From the NCBI GenBank assembly GCA_016286365.1, contig JAEESN010000004.1:62001-126000 (forward strand): a stretch of DNA of 64,000 bases, read 5' to 3'. The notes beneath the pieces were generated by a model. That model was not told the origin of the DNA, did not search any database, and was given only the letters and a program-made list of their open reading frames with translations. Below, one piece after another: positions 8,457 through 16,134 of the stretch (positions within the stretch are counted from its first letter, which is position 1; the number at the start of each line of letters is the position of its first letter). The stretch comes from Treponema sp. (lineage in GTDB: Bacteria > Spirochaetota > Spirochaetia > Treponematales > Treponemataceae). The position numbers and the translations under genes are program-made.

Positions 8457-10238
8457 CTAATTACTCCAAAAGAATAACAATCCAATTCCAATGCTTCCGA
8501 TGTGGAAACTGTCGTATTTTCTATTTACCGGATATAAATATTTATCTTTATAGAAAACATTTACACCCACGGCCTGTTCTTTCCAGATAAGCTTAAGTCC
8601 CCCAGTCCATGAAAATCCACCTACAGGTTCATCGCAGATTAAACATGTATTTAAATTAACCTGTGCATATGGTTCAACAAGAATCGGATCTAAATAAAGC
8701 GGAAGCATTATTCCCGCTCCAATGTCGTATAAGAAATAGCTGTCCCAGTCAGTTGCCTGCCATTCAATCGAAGTAGAAAAAATAAAATAGCTTATGTCCA
8801 AAGCAATGGAAAAAGAAACGCCCGAATAATCAGAGCCATCCTTTTCTGTAACAAGTGGTTTTAAATAAGAAAGTGTATACTCCATAGCCGGAAGTTTATA
8901 TATGAGGTTCTGCGTTTTTACAGATTTATCTGAATCTATACTGTATTTTTTTTCGTTAGAAAATTTTTCACTTCCCTTTGTATAAGACATCTCTTTAATT
9001 ACCCAGATATTCATCTCTGTTACCCAGGTAGATTCAATCACGTTTTTACCATCCGAAGTTTCAAAAACTACTTTATAAGAATCGTGATTTTTCTTTTCGA
9101 TGCTTTTTACAGTCACTTTCGCGATATTTGTATCTTTTACACTTTCGAAAGTTTTATATTTATTCCATACATTCATTGCAAGGAAAGTTCGTTTGTAAAG
9201 CGGGATGGCCGGTTCCTGAATCTGATAGATAAGATAATTTGAATTTGCATATTTCTTAAAAAGATTTTCGAACTGCTTGTAAGTCATTTTGTTCATATCT
9301 TCCTGGGCAATATACTTCTGAAAATCCTGAGCCTGTTTTGTCTTTTTCCCAAGATTCTGCGCAAATTCTTCTGTAAGCTTTTTTAAAACTTCTTCGTTAT
9401 TTTCCTTATTAAAATATTCGTTTAAGAATTTCTGAACCGTAACAGCCGGAATTGTAAATGCCGTAAGACTGCGTGACATATACTTCCAGGTATTTACACC
9501 CGCAACCCGATAACCGCTTTTTGCTTTAGAATCTACAACTAAAAGAGGGCCACCCGAGTTACCCGGATCTATAGGAGCTGTATGCTGGATGATGTATGAG
9601 TAATCAGGATCTATAAGCTTTTTTTCAAAAATACGTTCGTTAGAAATATTTCCTTTTGCAAGCTGCCATGCCGGTTTATCTCCAAGGGCCGGGAATCCTG
9701 CAGAAACAACATGCTCACCATCTTTTAAAAACTCTGTGTATAATTCAAGTCCGTATTTAAATGGCTTTTTACCCTTTGGAAAAGCAAGAAGAGCAAGGTC
9801 TATGTTATTGGAAAGGGCAATAACTTCGAGGTCTGTATATAAAGTTTTTTCTTTTGTTTCGGGATCTATGAATTCAATCGAAGCATACTTGAAATTTTCC
9901 ACAACATGATGATTAGTAATTACATAGTTAGTACCATCTTTAGTTACATAAACAAAGCCCGAACCGAATATGTCTGCAACAATCTTTTCTTCGTATCCCT
10001 GATTTTCTTTTTTATCATCGTTTTTTTCTTCTTCTTCCTCTTCTTCCACGTACTCGCCGGATTTCTTCTTTTTGTCGATTTCCTTCTGCCTCTGATCCTT
10101 AAATTCTTTTTTAATCTTAAGGTCAGATTCTGAATACTGAGGGCGCACAATTCCTACAAAATCGTGAATCTGCTGGGCAAAAAAGCTCTGAAAGATAAAG
10201 AGAAAAACAACAATAAAAACTGATTTTTTAAGTTTCAT
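8457..10238 (-). CDS. Exported trypsin-like serine protease with a C-terminal barrel-like region (paralogue 1)
   Basis: A 593-residue paralogue of the following gene, with the same order of parts. Signal peptide (FFA cleavage near residue 21), shared start of the mature protein (FVGIVRPQ here, FVGVVRPQ in the neighbour), acidic/basic linker with a run of Glu near residues 65-71, and a protease domain with His111 (NHHVV), Asp147 (NIDLALL) and Ser228 (GNSGGPL). The C-terminal region again looks like beta strands ending in an aromatic residue. The two copies arose by tandem duplication but have diverged strongly in their C-terminal halves, so they may differ in location or substrate. The gene starts 2 nt after the upstream TPR gene. 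Confidence 0.8.
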   Translation of the reverse strand: MKLKKSVFIVVFLFIFQSFFAQQIHDFVGIVRPQYSESDLKIKKEFKDQRQKEIDKKKKSGEYVEEEEEEEKNDDKKENQGYEEKIVADIFGSGFVYVTKDGTNYVITNHHVVENFKYASIEFIDPETKEKTLYTDLEVIALSNNIDLALLAFPKGKKPFKYGLELYTEFLKDGEHVVSAGFPALGDKPAWQLAKGNISNERIFEKKLIDPDYSYIIQHTAPIDPGNSGGPLLVVDSKAKSGYRVAGVNTWKYMSRSLTAFTIPAVTVQKFLNEYFNKENNEEVLKKLTEEFAQNLGKKTKQAQDFQKYIAQEDMNKMTYKQFENLFKKYANSNYLIYQIQEPAIPLYKRTFLAMNVWNKYKTFESVKDTNIAKVTVKSIEKKNHDSYKVVFETSDGKNVIESTWVTEMNIWVIKEMSYTKGSEKFSNEKKYSIDSDKSVKTQNLIYKLPAMEYTLSYLKPLVTEKDGSDYSGVSFSIALDISYFIFSTSIEWQATDWDSYFLYDIGAGIMLPLYLDPILVEPYAQVNLNTCLICDEPVGGFSWTGGLKLIWKEQAVGVNVFYKDKYLYPVNRKYDSFHIGSIGIGLLFFWSN

Positions 10239-10240
10239 TT

Positions 10241-11470
10241 TTACTCTCCAAGCATATCCTTTCGGACTGCGTCACATTCACTCTCCATTTTTGTATTTTC
10301 TGCTTTTTTAAATAATCTTTTTGCTTCTGCCAAAGCTATAGATGATTTTTCCCGGTTTCCTTCCGTCATAAAATAAAACTGAGAAAGATAATAATTCAAA
10401 TAAGCTTTTCCTTCGTTGTCTTTAATAACTTTAAGATTTCTTTCGCAGAATGCTATAGCCTGTGAAGGCTGCTGATTCGTATAAAAAAGATTGATGCACG
10501 AATAAATTGTATATGCAGTCGGTTCTGTTTTTACGGCACTGTCTACAAAAGAGTTTAAATCATCCTTTGAATAATCAGCCGGGAAGAAAAAGCAGAGTTC
10601 TGCAAGATGAATATAGGCTCCGCTCTTTTTTGGATATTTTTTGATTGCCTCGCGTAAGACTCTGTCTGCATCTTTTCCGTTGTTGTTCCAGCAGTAAGCG
10701 TCGGAAAGAATCATATAGGCATCGTAGTGATAGTCGGGATTTTCTTCCGGATTATCAACTGCTTTTTGTGCTGTATTGATTGCCTTTTCGTATTTCTGGC
10801 ACTGCATTAAACACACAGTATAGTTATACCAGTAGTTTCCGTTTTTCGAAAATTCTTGAGTGAGTTTTTCGTAAATAGTTTCTGCCTTATTAAAATCCTT
10901 GTTCGAAGTATACACCTGGGCAAGCGAGGCAAGAATAAATTCATCATAGACTTTTTTATTTAAAGCCTTTTCGTAAGTTTTAAGCACATAAGGCATTACT
11001 TCGTCTGGGGTTTTCAGCCACTGCTTTCCGTAACGCTTAACCGCATCATAATAATAATTTGCAAGGGCAAGCTCTAAAACGATTGAATTGCCGTGTTCTT
11101 TTTTATATTTCTGAATTATTTCTTCCGGACCATCTTCGTTGTAGGCAATATTAAAATCACCTTCTTTTGTGCGCACATCGTAAAGAGTCTGACCTTCCTT
11201 AAGATTTACAAAGGCAAACATCTTATGCATGATGCTCTGGGCAAAATACTGAGTACACACTTCTACATATTTATAGATGATATATTCATTTTCGCAGGAA
11301 GCAACAAGGGAATAAGCCTTCTGATACTGACCTTTCTGAATAAAAGCGTCGCAGTCTTTGATTGTGGAAAGAGTTTTTTTATCTGCGCCATCGTAAATAT
11401 CCCATTCTTTACAGAACAAAGAAGAGGTACAGAGCAGCAAAGAAAAAATGATTAAATAAACTTTTTTCAT
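10241..11470 (-). CDS. Exported tetratricopeptide-repeat protein
   Basis: A 409-residue protein with a Sec signal peptide (residues about 1-20, then KEWD) and several TPR-like helical repeats through the middle and end, for example YWYNYTVCLMQCQKYEKAIN and the repeat that follows. TPR arrays bind partner proteins. It is the first gene of the operon with the two protease paralogues and probably acts with them in the periplasm, which is inferred from gene order only. Start chosen at the ATG preceded by AAGGAT; a promoter candidate lies just upstream. Confidence 0.75.
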   Translation of the reverse strand: MKKVYLIIFSLLLCTSSLFCKEWDIYDGADKKTLSTIKDCDAFIQKGQYQKAYSLVASCENEYIIYKYVEVCTQYFAQSIMHKMFAFVNLKEGQTLYDVRTKEGDFNIAYNEDGPEEIIQKYKKEHGNSIVLELALANYYYDAVKRYGKQWLKTPDEVMPYVLKTYEKALNKKVYDEFILASLAQVYTSNKDFNKAETIYEKLTQEFSKNGNYWYNYTVCLMQCQKYEKAINTAQKAVDNPEENPDYHYDAYMILSDAYCWNNNGKDADRVLREAIKKYPKKSGAYIHLAELCFFFPADYSKDDLNSFVDSAVKTEPTAYTIYSCINLFYTNQQPSQAIAFCERNLKVIKDNEGKAYLNYYLSQFYFMTEGNREKSSIALAEAKRLFKKAENTKMESECDAVRKDMLGE

Positions 11471-11495
11471 AAGGTTATCCTTCTTTTTTTATTTT

Positions 11496-11525
11496 AATAT
11501 AACAATCCGAATTTTGCTATAACAA
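11496..11525 (-). promoter_or_regulatory. Promoter candidate for the TPR-protease operon
   Basis: On the minus strand, -35 TTGTTA (11525-11520) and -10 TATATT (11501-11496) with an 18-bp spacer. The ATG is about 25 nt downstream, preceded by an AAGGAT ribosome site. Confidence 0.45.
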
Positions 11526-11558
11526 AACAGAATTCTAATAATATTCATAGAATATTTC

Positions 11559-11586
11559 TTGCTTTTACAATAAGGCATGCTATAAT
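11559..11586 (+). promoter_or_regulatory. Strong promoter of the 46-residue protein gene
   Basis: -35 TTGCTT (11559-11564) and a perfect -10 TATAAT (11581-11586) with a 16-bp spacer. Transcription would start near 11593, just before a leader hairpin. Confidence 0.7.
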
Positions 11587-11595
11587 AAATCCGTG

Positions 11596-11615
11596 GGGCA
11601 GTCGATACCCTGTCC
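11596..11615 (+). other. Leader hairpin in front of the small protein gene
   Basis: GGGCAG (11596-11601) pairs with CTGTCC (11610-11615), including one G-U pair, around an 8-nt loop. It sits at the 5' end of the predicted transcript, where it could stabilise the mRNA. No known riboswitch was recognised. Confidence 0.4.
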
Positions 11616-11646
11616 TGCTTAATCAACTATCTAGCGGAGGCACAAT

Positions 11647-11787
11647 ATGATTTATACTGTAAAAAGCAAAATCAATGGTACTGTAATCACTACAGAAGAA
11701 AAGGCTAATAGCGAATCAGAAGCAAAAGCTCGCGTAAAGAATCGCTATAAAGATCAGAAAGTTGAAAATATTCAGGTTGTCAAATAA
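11647..11787 (+). CDS. Small 46-residue protein of unknown function
   Basis: Starts MIYTVKSKING and ends ENIQVVK. A GGAGG ribosome site ends 6 nt before the ATG. The gene has its own consensus-like promoter, a leader hairpin and a strong terminator, so it forms a complete monocistronic unit of about 280 nt. The protein is highly charged (Lys/Glu/Arg), has no cysteine, signal peptide or membrane segment, and alternates predicted beta strands with one amphipathic helix (residues about 21-34). I do not recognise a family. The quality of its signals suggests high expression. Confidence 0.7.
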   Translation: MIYTVKSKINGTVITTEEKANSESEAKARVKNRYKDQKVENIQVVK

Positions 11788-11829
11788 GGGAGCGTAACCA
11801 AAAATAATTAATCATTTTATATAGCACAA

Positions 11830-11866
11830 AACCCCTGGTTTTCTTAAATCAGGGGTTCTTTTTTTG
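11830..11866 (+). terminator. Rho-independent terminator of the small protein gene
   Basis: Perfect 8-bp arms AACCCCTG (11830-11837) and CAGGGGTT (11850-11857), a 12-nt loop, and a T run at 11859-11865. Confidence 0.85.
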
Positions 11867-11868
11867 CC

Positions 11869-11914
11869 TTGACCTGAATCTTTTTTTATATATGATTAAC
11901 AGATGGAAAAATAA
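11869..11914 (+). promoter_or_regulatory. MATE gene promoter and in-frame mini-ORF
   Basis: -35 TTGACC (11869-11874) and -10 TATGAT (11891-11896) with a 16-bp spacer. Six nt after the -10 box comes an ATG-GAA-AAA-TAA mini-ORF (11903-11914), in frame with and 3 nt upstream of the MATE start, which itself begins ATG-GAA-AAA. The mini-ORF could drive reinitiation or be a duplicated start. Confidence 0.5.
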
Positions 11915-11917
11915 GTC

Positions 11918-13255
11918 ATGGAAAAAAATCTTACACAGGGCAGCATCCTAAAAAACATCATCACTTTTTCTCTCCCCTTTCTTTTTTCTTATTTTTTACA
12001 GACTCTTTACGGAATGGCAGATTTATTCATCGCGGGGCAGTATAACGGTGCAGAAGTAATCACGGCAATAAGTGTAGGAAGCCAGATTATGCACATGCTT
12101 ACGGTGATTATTGTGGGTCTTGCGGCAGGAGGTTCAATCCTCATAAGTCAGGCTGTTGGAGCAAAAGACGAAAAAACTGCTTCTAAAGTTACCGGAAACA
12201 CAATCACTTTATTTTTTATTCTTTCTGTTTTTTTAACCTTTATTCTTTTGATTTCGACTAAGAGAATAATCAGCCTTGTTTCCACACCCAAAGAAAGTAT
12301 TGAGCAGACTTTCGGTTATTTACAGATTTGTTTTACGGGAATCCCTTTTGTTATTTTTTATAATGTGATTGCATCCATGTACAGGGGAATCGGTGATTCT
12401 AAAAGCCCGATGATTTTTGTAATTATTGCGTGCACGCTGAATATTATCCTTGATTTTATTTTTGTGGGATTATTCGGAATGCAGGCAAAGGGTGCGGCAG
12501 TTGCAACGGTAATTTCACAGGGAGTGAGCGTAATCATAAGCCTTATTGCGATTATAAAAACAAAAGCTTTCAGGCTTCATAAAGATGATTTTAAACTGGA
12601 AACAAAGATTACATCGCGGATTTTAAAAATCGGGCTACCGGTTGCTTTTCAGGAAGGATTCATTCAGATTTCGTTTATAGTAATAACAGTGATTGCAAAC
12701 AGACGGGGTGTAAACATTGCAGCAGCCGTAGGAATTGCAGAAAAAATCATATGCTTTTTATTTTTGATTCCTTCGAGCATGCTCACTTCCATAAGCGCAA
12801 TAGCCGCACAGAATATTGGAGCCGGATTTTTTGACCGCGCTAAAAAAACTTTCTGGACTGGAACTGCAATCGCCGTATGCATTGGAGCTGTTTTTACAGT
12901 CTTGTTCCAGTTTATCTCGCCTTTTGTAATAAGCCTTTTTACTTCCCAAAGCGAAGTAGTAGTTTACGGAACTCAATACCTAAGGGCATATGTGATTGAC
13001 TGCATAATCGCTGCAATACATTTCTGTTTTTCGGGATATTTTACTGCAATGGGAAAATCGCTCATCTCGTTCATTCATAATTCAATTTCCATCGTAACCT
13101 TCAGGATTCCGGGAGCCTGGCTTGCTTCTAAATTCTGGCCCGAAAACCTCTTTCCGATGGGACTTGCAGCACCGTGTGGAAGCCTTCTTTCTGTAATCAT
13201 CTGCTTTAGCGTACTTTGTTACATGCAGCGCAAAAAGTTTACAAGCCGCACTTAA
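11918..13255 (+). CDS. MATE-family multidrug/cation exporter
   Basis: A 445-residue inner-membrane protein with about twelve hydrophobic helices arranged as two related halves, as in MATE antiporters that expel drugs or metabolites using Na+ or H+. Family-typical features include the N-terminal Gly/Ser-rich PFLFSYFLQTLYGMADLFI region, GGSILISQAVGAKDE near residue 75 and the second-half start GLPVAFQEGFIQISF. Length is normal. The substrate cannot be told from sequence. It stands alone with its own promoter; the biotin transporter behind it has a separate promoter candidate. Confidence 0.88.
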   Translation: MEKNLTQGSILKNIITFSLPFLFSYFLQTLYGMADLFIAGQYNGAEVITAISVGSQIMHMLTVIIVGLAAGGSILISQAVGAKDEKTASKVTGNTITLFFILSVFLTFILLISTKRIISLVSTPKESIEQTFGYLQICFTGIPFVIFYNVIASMYRGIGDSKSPMIFVIIACTLNIILDFIFVGLFGMQAKGAAVATVISQGVSVIISLIAIIKTKAFRLHKDDFKLETKITSRILKIGLPVAFQEGFIQISFIVITVIANRRGVNIAAAVGIAEKIICFLFLIPSSMLTSISAIAAQNIGAGFFDRAKKTFWTGTAIAVCIGAVFTVLFQFISPFVISLFTSQSEVVVYGTQYLRAYVIDCIIAAIHFCFSGYFTAMGKSLISFIHNSISIVTFRIPGAWLASKFWPENLFPMGLAAPCGSLLSVIICFSVLCYMQRKKFTSRT

Positions 13256-13266
13256 TCTGCTATATT
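13238..13266 (+). promoter_or_regulatory. bioY promoter, nearly abutting the start codon
   Basis: -35 TTTACA (13238-13243) and -10 TATATT (13261-13266) with a 17-bp spacer, overlapping the end of the MATE gene. The ATG at 13274 is 7 nt past the -10 box and has no ribosome site, which predicts a leaderless mRNA. Confidence 0.55.
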
Positions 13267-13273
13267 CATTTTT

Positions 13274-13879
13274 ATGAAAAACAGATTCACATTAACACTT
13301 TCTTTTACAGCACTTTTTGCAGCAATCATCTGTGCAGGAGGTTTTATCCGCATTCCTCTTGGTGTGATTCCTGTAGTTTTACAAAATGTACTCTGCATTT
13401 TATGCGCAGTATTAATCGGCGGATACAAGGGAGCTTTTCCAACTGCCCTCTTTTTGCTTGCGGGTCTTACAGGGCTTCCGGTTTATTCAGGAGGAACCAG
13501 TGGAATTGCAGCGTGGATGGGACCAACAGGTGGATTTTTCCCAGGCTATTTAATCGGAGCAGTTATTGCAGGTCTTATAGCAGGCCGCCCTTGTGTTACA
13601 GAAAAAAAAGATTTTAAAACTATACTCCGCTTAAGTCTTGCAGTTCTTGCGGGTATGATAATTTTATATATTCCGGGTGTAATAAGATTTTCTTTCTGGG
13701 CAACAGCGGGCGGAAAAGTTCCTGCAGATAAAACAGCCTTAAGCTATACACTTTCTGCATGCGTTATTCCCTTTATCCCGGGTGATCTTTTAAAAACTGT
13801 GATTGCAGTTCCTGTGGCTTTAAAATTGCGCCCGGTTCTTGCTTCATACCTTTATAAAGATGATGATAAAAATAAATAA
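13274..13879 (+). CDS. bioY: BioY biotin-binding subunit of an ECF transporter
   Basis: A 201-residue hydrophobic protein of the BioY family, the membrane S-component that binds biotin. Recognisable features are AGGFIRIPLGVIPVVLQNV near the start, the GLTGLPVYSGGTSGIAAWMG loop with GPTGGFFPGYLIGA, and a final IPGDLLKTVIAV helix. The genes for the ATPase and the transmembrane coupling protein follow with overlaps, giving a dedicated BioMNY transporter. The start has no ribosome site but lies next to a -10 box. No BirA site was recognised upstream. Confidence 0.92.
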   Translation: MKNRFTLTLSFTALFAAIICAGGFIRIPLGVIPVVLQNVLCILCAVLIGGYKGAFPTALFLLAGLTGLPVYSGGTSGIAAWMGPTGGFFPGYLIGAVIAGLIAGRPCVTEKKDFKTILRLSLAVLAGMIILYIPGVIRFSFWATAGGKVPADKTALSYTLSACVIPFIPGDLLKTVIAVPVALKLRPVLASYLYKDDDKNK

Positions 13880-14582
13880 TCTTTCTAAAACATTTTATAC
13901 CTCTGGCGAAGGAAAAAAAGCCCTTTCTAAAATTAATCTTGATGTAGCCGAAAAAGAATGCGTTGTAATTGCAGGCGAAAACGGATCCGGAAAGTCTGTC
14001 TTACTTTCTATAATCGCAGGTCTTGAAGATGCAGATAAAGGTTCATCCATACAGGTAAAGGAAAAAGCGGGACTTGTCTTTCAGGAAGCAGAAACTCAGA
14101 TTCTTGGAGAAACACCCCGGGAAGACATCGGCTTTGGACCAAAAAATCTTGGATGGAAAAAAGATAAAGTCGAACTTGCGGTAGAAAATGCCCTTAAAAA
14201 AACGGGGCTTACAGAAAAAAAAGATTACCCTGCAAGACTTCTTTCGGGCGGAGAAAAACGAAAGCTTGCGGTTGCCTGCCTTCTTGCAATGGATCTTCCA
14301 CTCATAATGCTTGATGAACCTTTTGCAAACCTTGATTACAGCGGAGTAAAACAGGTAACCTCGCTCATCAAAGAGCTTAAAAAAGAAGGAAAAACAATAA
14401 TCATCTGTACACACGAAATAGAAAAATGCCTTGCTCTTGCAGACCGTTTTGTAGTTCTTTACAAGGGCGAAAAGGTTTACGACGGACTTCCTTCAAAGGC
14501 ACTTAAAACTGATTTAGAAAAATGGAACATAAGAAATCCATTAACATCATATAAAGAAGTAAAAGATTTAATATGGGAATAA
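13860..14582 (+). CDS. bioM: ECF transporter ATPase (BioM/EcfA-like)
   Basis: ABC ATPase of about 240 residues powering biotin uptake. Walker A GENGSGKSV, Q-loop VFQEAETQI, signature LSGGEKRKLAVA, Walker B LIMLDEP and H-loop CTHEIE are all present. Translation starts inside the end of bioY at the ATG at 13860 or at 13863; a frame opening at 13839 is less likely because the conserved domain begins at MIKINNLSK. It overlaps the next gene by 10 bp. A single ATPase gene suggests a homodimer, as in dedicated BioMNY systems. Confidence 0.9.
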   Translation: MMIKINNLSKTFYTSGEGKKALSKINLDVAEKECVVIAGENGSGKSVLLSIIAGLEDADKGSSIQVKEKAGLVFQEAETQILGETPREDIGFGPKNLGWKKDKVELAVENALKKTGLTEKKDYPARLLSGGEKRKLAVACLLAMDLPLIMLDEPFANLDYSGVKQVTSLIKELKKEGKTIIICTHEIEKCLALADRFVVLYKGEKVYDGLPSKALKTDLEKWNIRNPLTSYKEVKDLIWE

Positions 14583-15361
14583 AACATAAAAACCCCGACT
14601 GCTACACATTCTCTTATAAAAGCGGAAATTCATTCGTTCACCGCCTTCCCGCCTGGATTAAACTTTTAGTGATTCCCCTTTTGAGCATAATTTTTTTAAA
14701 TCTTAATCCGGTTTTTATACTCTTTTTTTTAATCTTTCAAACCCTTCTTTCTTTTTACTGCCAGTTTACCCTAAGAGAACAGCTTAAGGATTTACGTGCA
14801 GTTCTTTTTTACGCTTTTTTTCTATTAATTGCAAAACTCGCAGGCACACTGATTCCTTTTCTTAGCGATGGGAACGCCTTAAAAGAATTTATTCCCCTAC
14901 TCCCTGATTTTTTTATTGGAGAAAAAGAAACCGGGATTCTATTATTAAAACTTTTGTGCCTTATGCAAAGCGCATCTATTTTATTTAAGACTTCTACACA
15001 GCTTGAAATCCGCGAAGGATTGGAAAAGATTGAGATGAGTGTGAGGAAGATAATTGGAAGGCGTAGCGGGAAACGGGCGCCGGAAGAGATTTCCGGAGAT
15101 GAACGATTGATTCAAAGGGCGCCGGAAGAGATTTCTACGAATGAACACTTTATTCAGCGGGCGCCCGTGGCAGAGGCGGTTTCGGTTTTTATCTGTTTTA
15201 TTTCTGAGGTTTCGAAAAACTGGTACAGGATAAAAACCGCATGGTACGCGAGGGGCGGCAGGAAAGGGGCGAAAATGCTTGTTGTTTTGCTTCCGGTTTT
15301 GTTTTCTGTCGGGATGAAGGACGCATTTAACCTTTCAAAAGCAATAAACGTAAGAAAATAA
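14573..15361 (+). CDS. bioN: ECF transporter transmembrane coupling protein (BioN/EcfT-like) with an internal repeat insertion
   Basis: A 262-residue membrane protein joining the BioY subunit to the ATPases. It has hydrophobic helices at residues about 28-62, 75-95 and 120-137 and a final helix near 234-247. The ATPase-coupling Ala-Arg-Gly motif is present in TAWYARGG (about 221-228). Oddly, the cytoplasmic coupling region carries two 14-residue tandem repeats beginning RAPEEIS (168-181 and 182-195) and a partial third (RAP at 196). Family members normally run through this region without them. The frame is intact, so the protein is probably functional. Confidence 0.85.
   Translation: MGIKHKNPDCYTFSYKSGNSFVHRLPAWIKLLVIPLLSIIFLNLNPVFILFFLIFQTLLSFYCQFTLREQLKDLRAVLFYAFFLLIAKLAGTLIPFLSDGNALKEFIPLLPDFFIGEKETGILLLKLLCLMQSASILFKTSTQLEIREGLEKIEMSVRKIIGRRSGKRAPEEISGDERLIQRAPEEISTNEHFIQRAPVAEAVSVFICFISEVSKNWYRIKTAWYARGGRKGAKMLVVLLPVLFSVGMKDAFNLSKAINVRK
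15074..15166 (+). repeat. 42-bp tandem repeat inside bioN
   Basis: Two 42-bp units (15074-15115 and 15116-15157) and the start of a third (15158-15166). Each opens with GGGCGCCGGAAGAGATTTC or its close variant. The repeat is in frame and more GC-rich than the surrounding gene. Confidence 0.8.
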
Positions 15362-15387
15362 AAAATTCACTATATTGTGTTTTTTTA

Positions 15388-15416
15388 ATGACGAATTCCT
15401 TCTTTTATAGTATAAT
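15388..15416 (+). promoter_or_regulatory. Promoter of the HAD hydrolase-SpiroCoCo operon
   Basis: -35-like ATGACG (15388-15393), 17-bp spacer, perfect -10 TATAAT (15411-15416). The ATG follows 5 nt later at 15422 with no ribosome site, so the message is probably leaderless. Confidence 0.55.
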
Positions 15417-15421
15417 TTATT

Positions 15422-16105
15422 ATGCATTCTAAAATTTTGGGCGAAATAGACGCTGTTGCATTTGATATAGACGGAACTCTTTACAGGGAAAGCAAGCTGA
15501 ACATCAGAATTATACCTCATTTCCTGTCTCATATCATTTTCTTCAGTAAGTATGGACTTGCACGTAAAGAATTGCGTCGTCAAGATTATTATCCTGATTT
15601 CAACAAGGCTCAGGCCGAATTGATGGGAAAATATCTTAAGTGTTCTCCAGAAGAAGCACAGGAAAAACTCGACAAAATTGTTTACACCGGGCTCAAACAC
15701 TATTTCACAAAATTTAAGGCATGCAGGAATGCGCTTGAGTTAATCATCCGTCTTAAAGAGGCGGGCGTAAAGATTGCGGTTCTTTCTGATTTTCCGCCGG
15801 AACAAAAGGGAGACATCTGGGGAATAAGACCGTACTGTGATCTTGCAATTGGTTCAGAAGAGATTGGTTCTCTTAAACCATCTGCACGGGTTTTCTCAAC
15901 ACTTTCCGAAAAACTTGCAACACCTGCAGAAAAAATTCTGTATGTCGGTAATCACCACCAGTATGATGTGGTTGGTCCTAAAAAGGCCGGGATGAAGGCA
16001 GCATGGATTATTTCGCCGGTAGAAGCTTTATTTGGAAAAAAATCAAAGGTTGCGGATATCACGTTTTCGCGCTATTCACAGCTTGAAAAAATCTTATTTG
16101 ATTAA
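15422..16105 (+). CDS. HAD-superfamily hydrolase
   Basis: A 227-residue phosphatase-like protein. Motif I is DIDGTLYR near residue 16 (nucleophile Asp and general acid Asp), motif II is AVLSDFP, motif III is the Lys in LKPSARVF, and motif IV is VGNHHQYDVVGPKKAG with a single acidic Asp. A helical cap lies between motifs I and II. These are soluble phosphatases of small phosphorylated metabolites; the substrate is unknown. It is followed 29 nt later by the SpiroCoCo gene and is probably co-transcribed with it. Confidence 0.85.
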   Translation: MHSKILGEIDAVAFDIDGTLYRESKLNIRIIPHFLSHIIFFSKYGLARKELRRQDYYPDFNKAQAELMGKYLKCSPEEAQEKLDKIVYTGLKHYFTKFKACRNALELIIRLKEAGVKIAVLSDFPPEQKGDIWGIRPYCDLAIGSEEIGSLKPSARVFSTLSEKLATPAEKILYVGNHHQYDVVGPKKAGMKAAWIISPVEALFGKKSKVADITFSRYSQLEKILFD

Positions 16106-16134
16106 ACTTTATATTTTGGGTGGGGAAATAAAAA

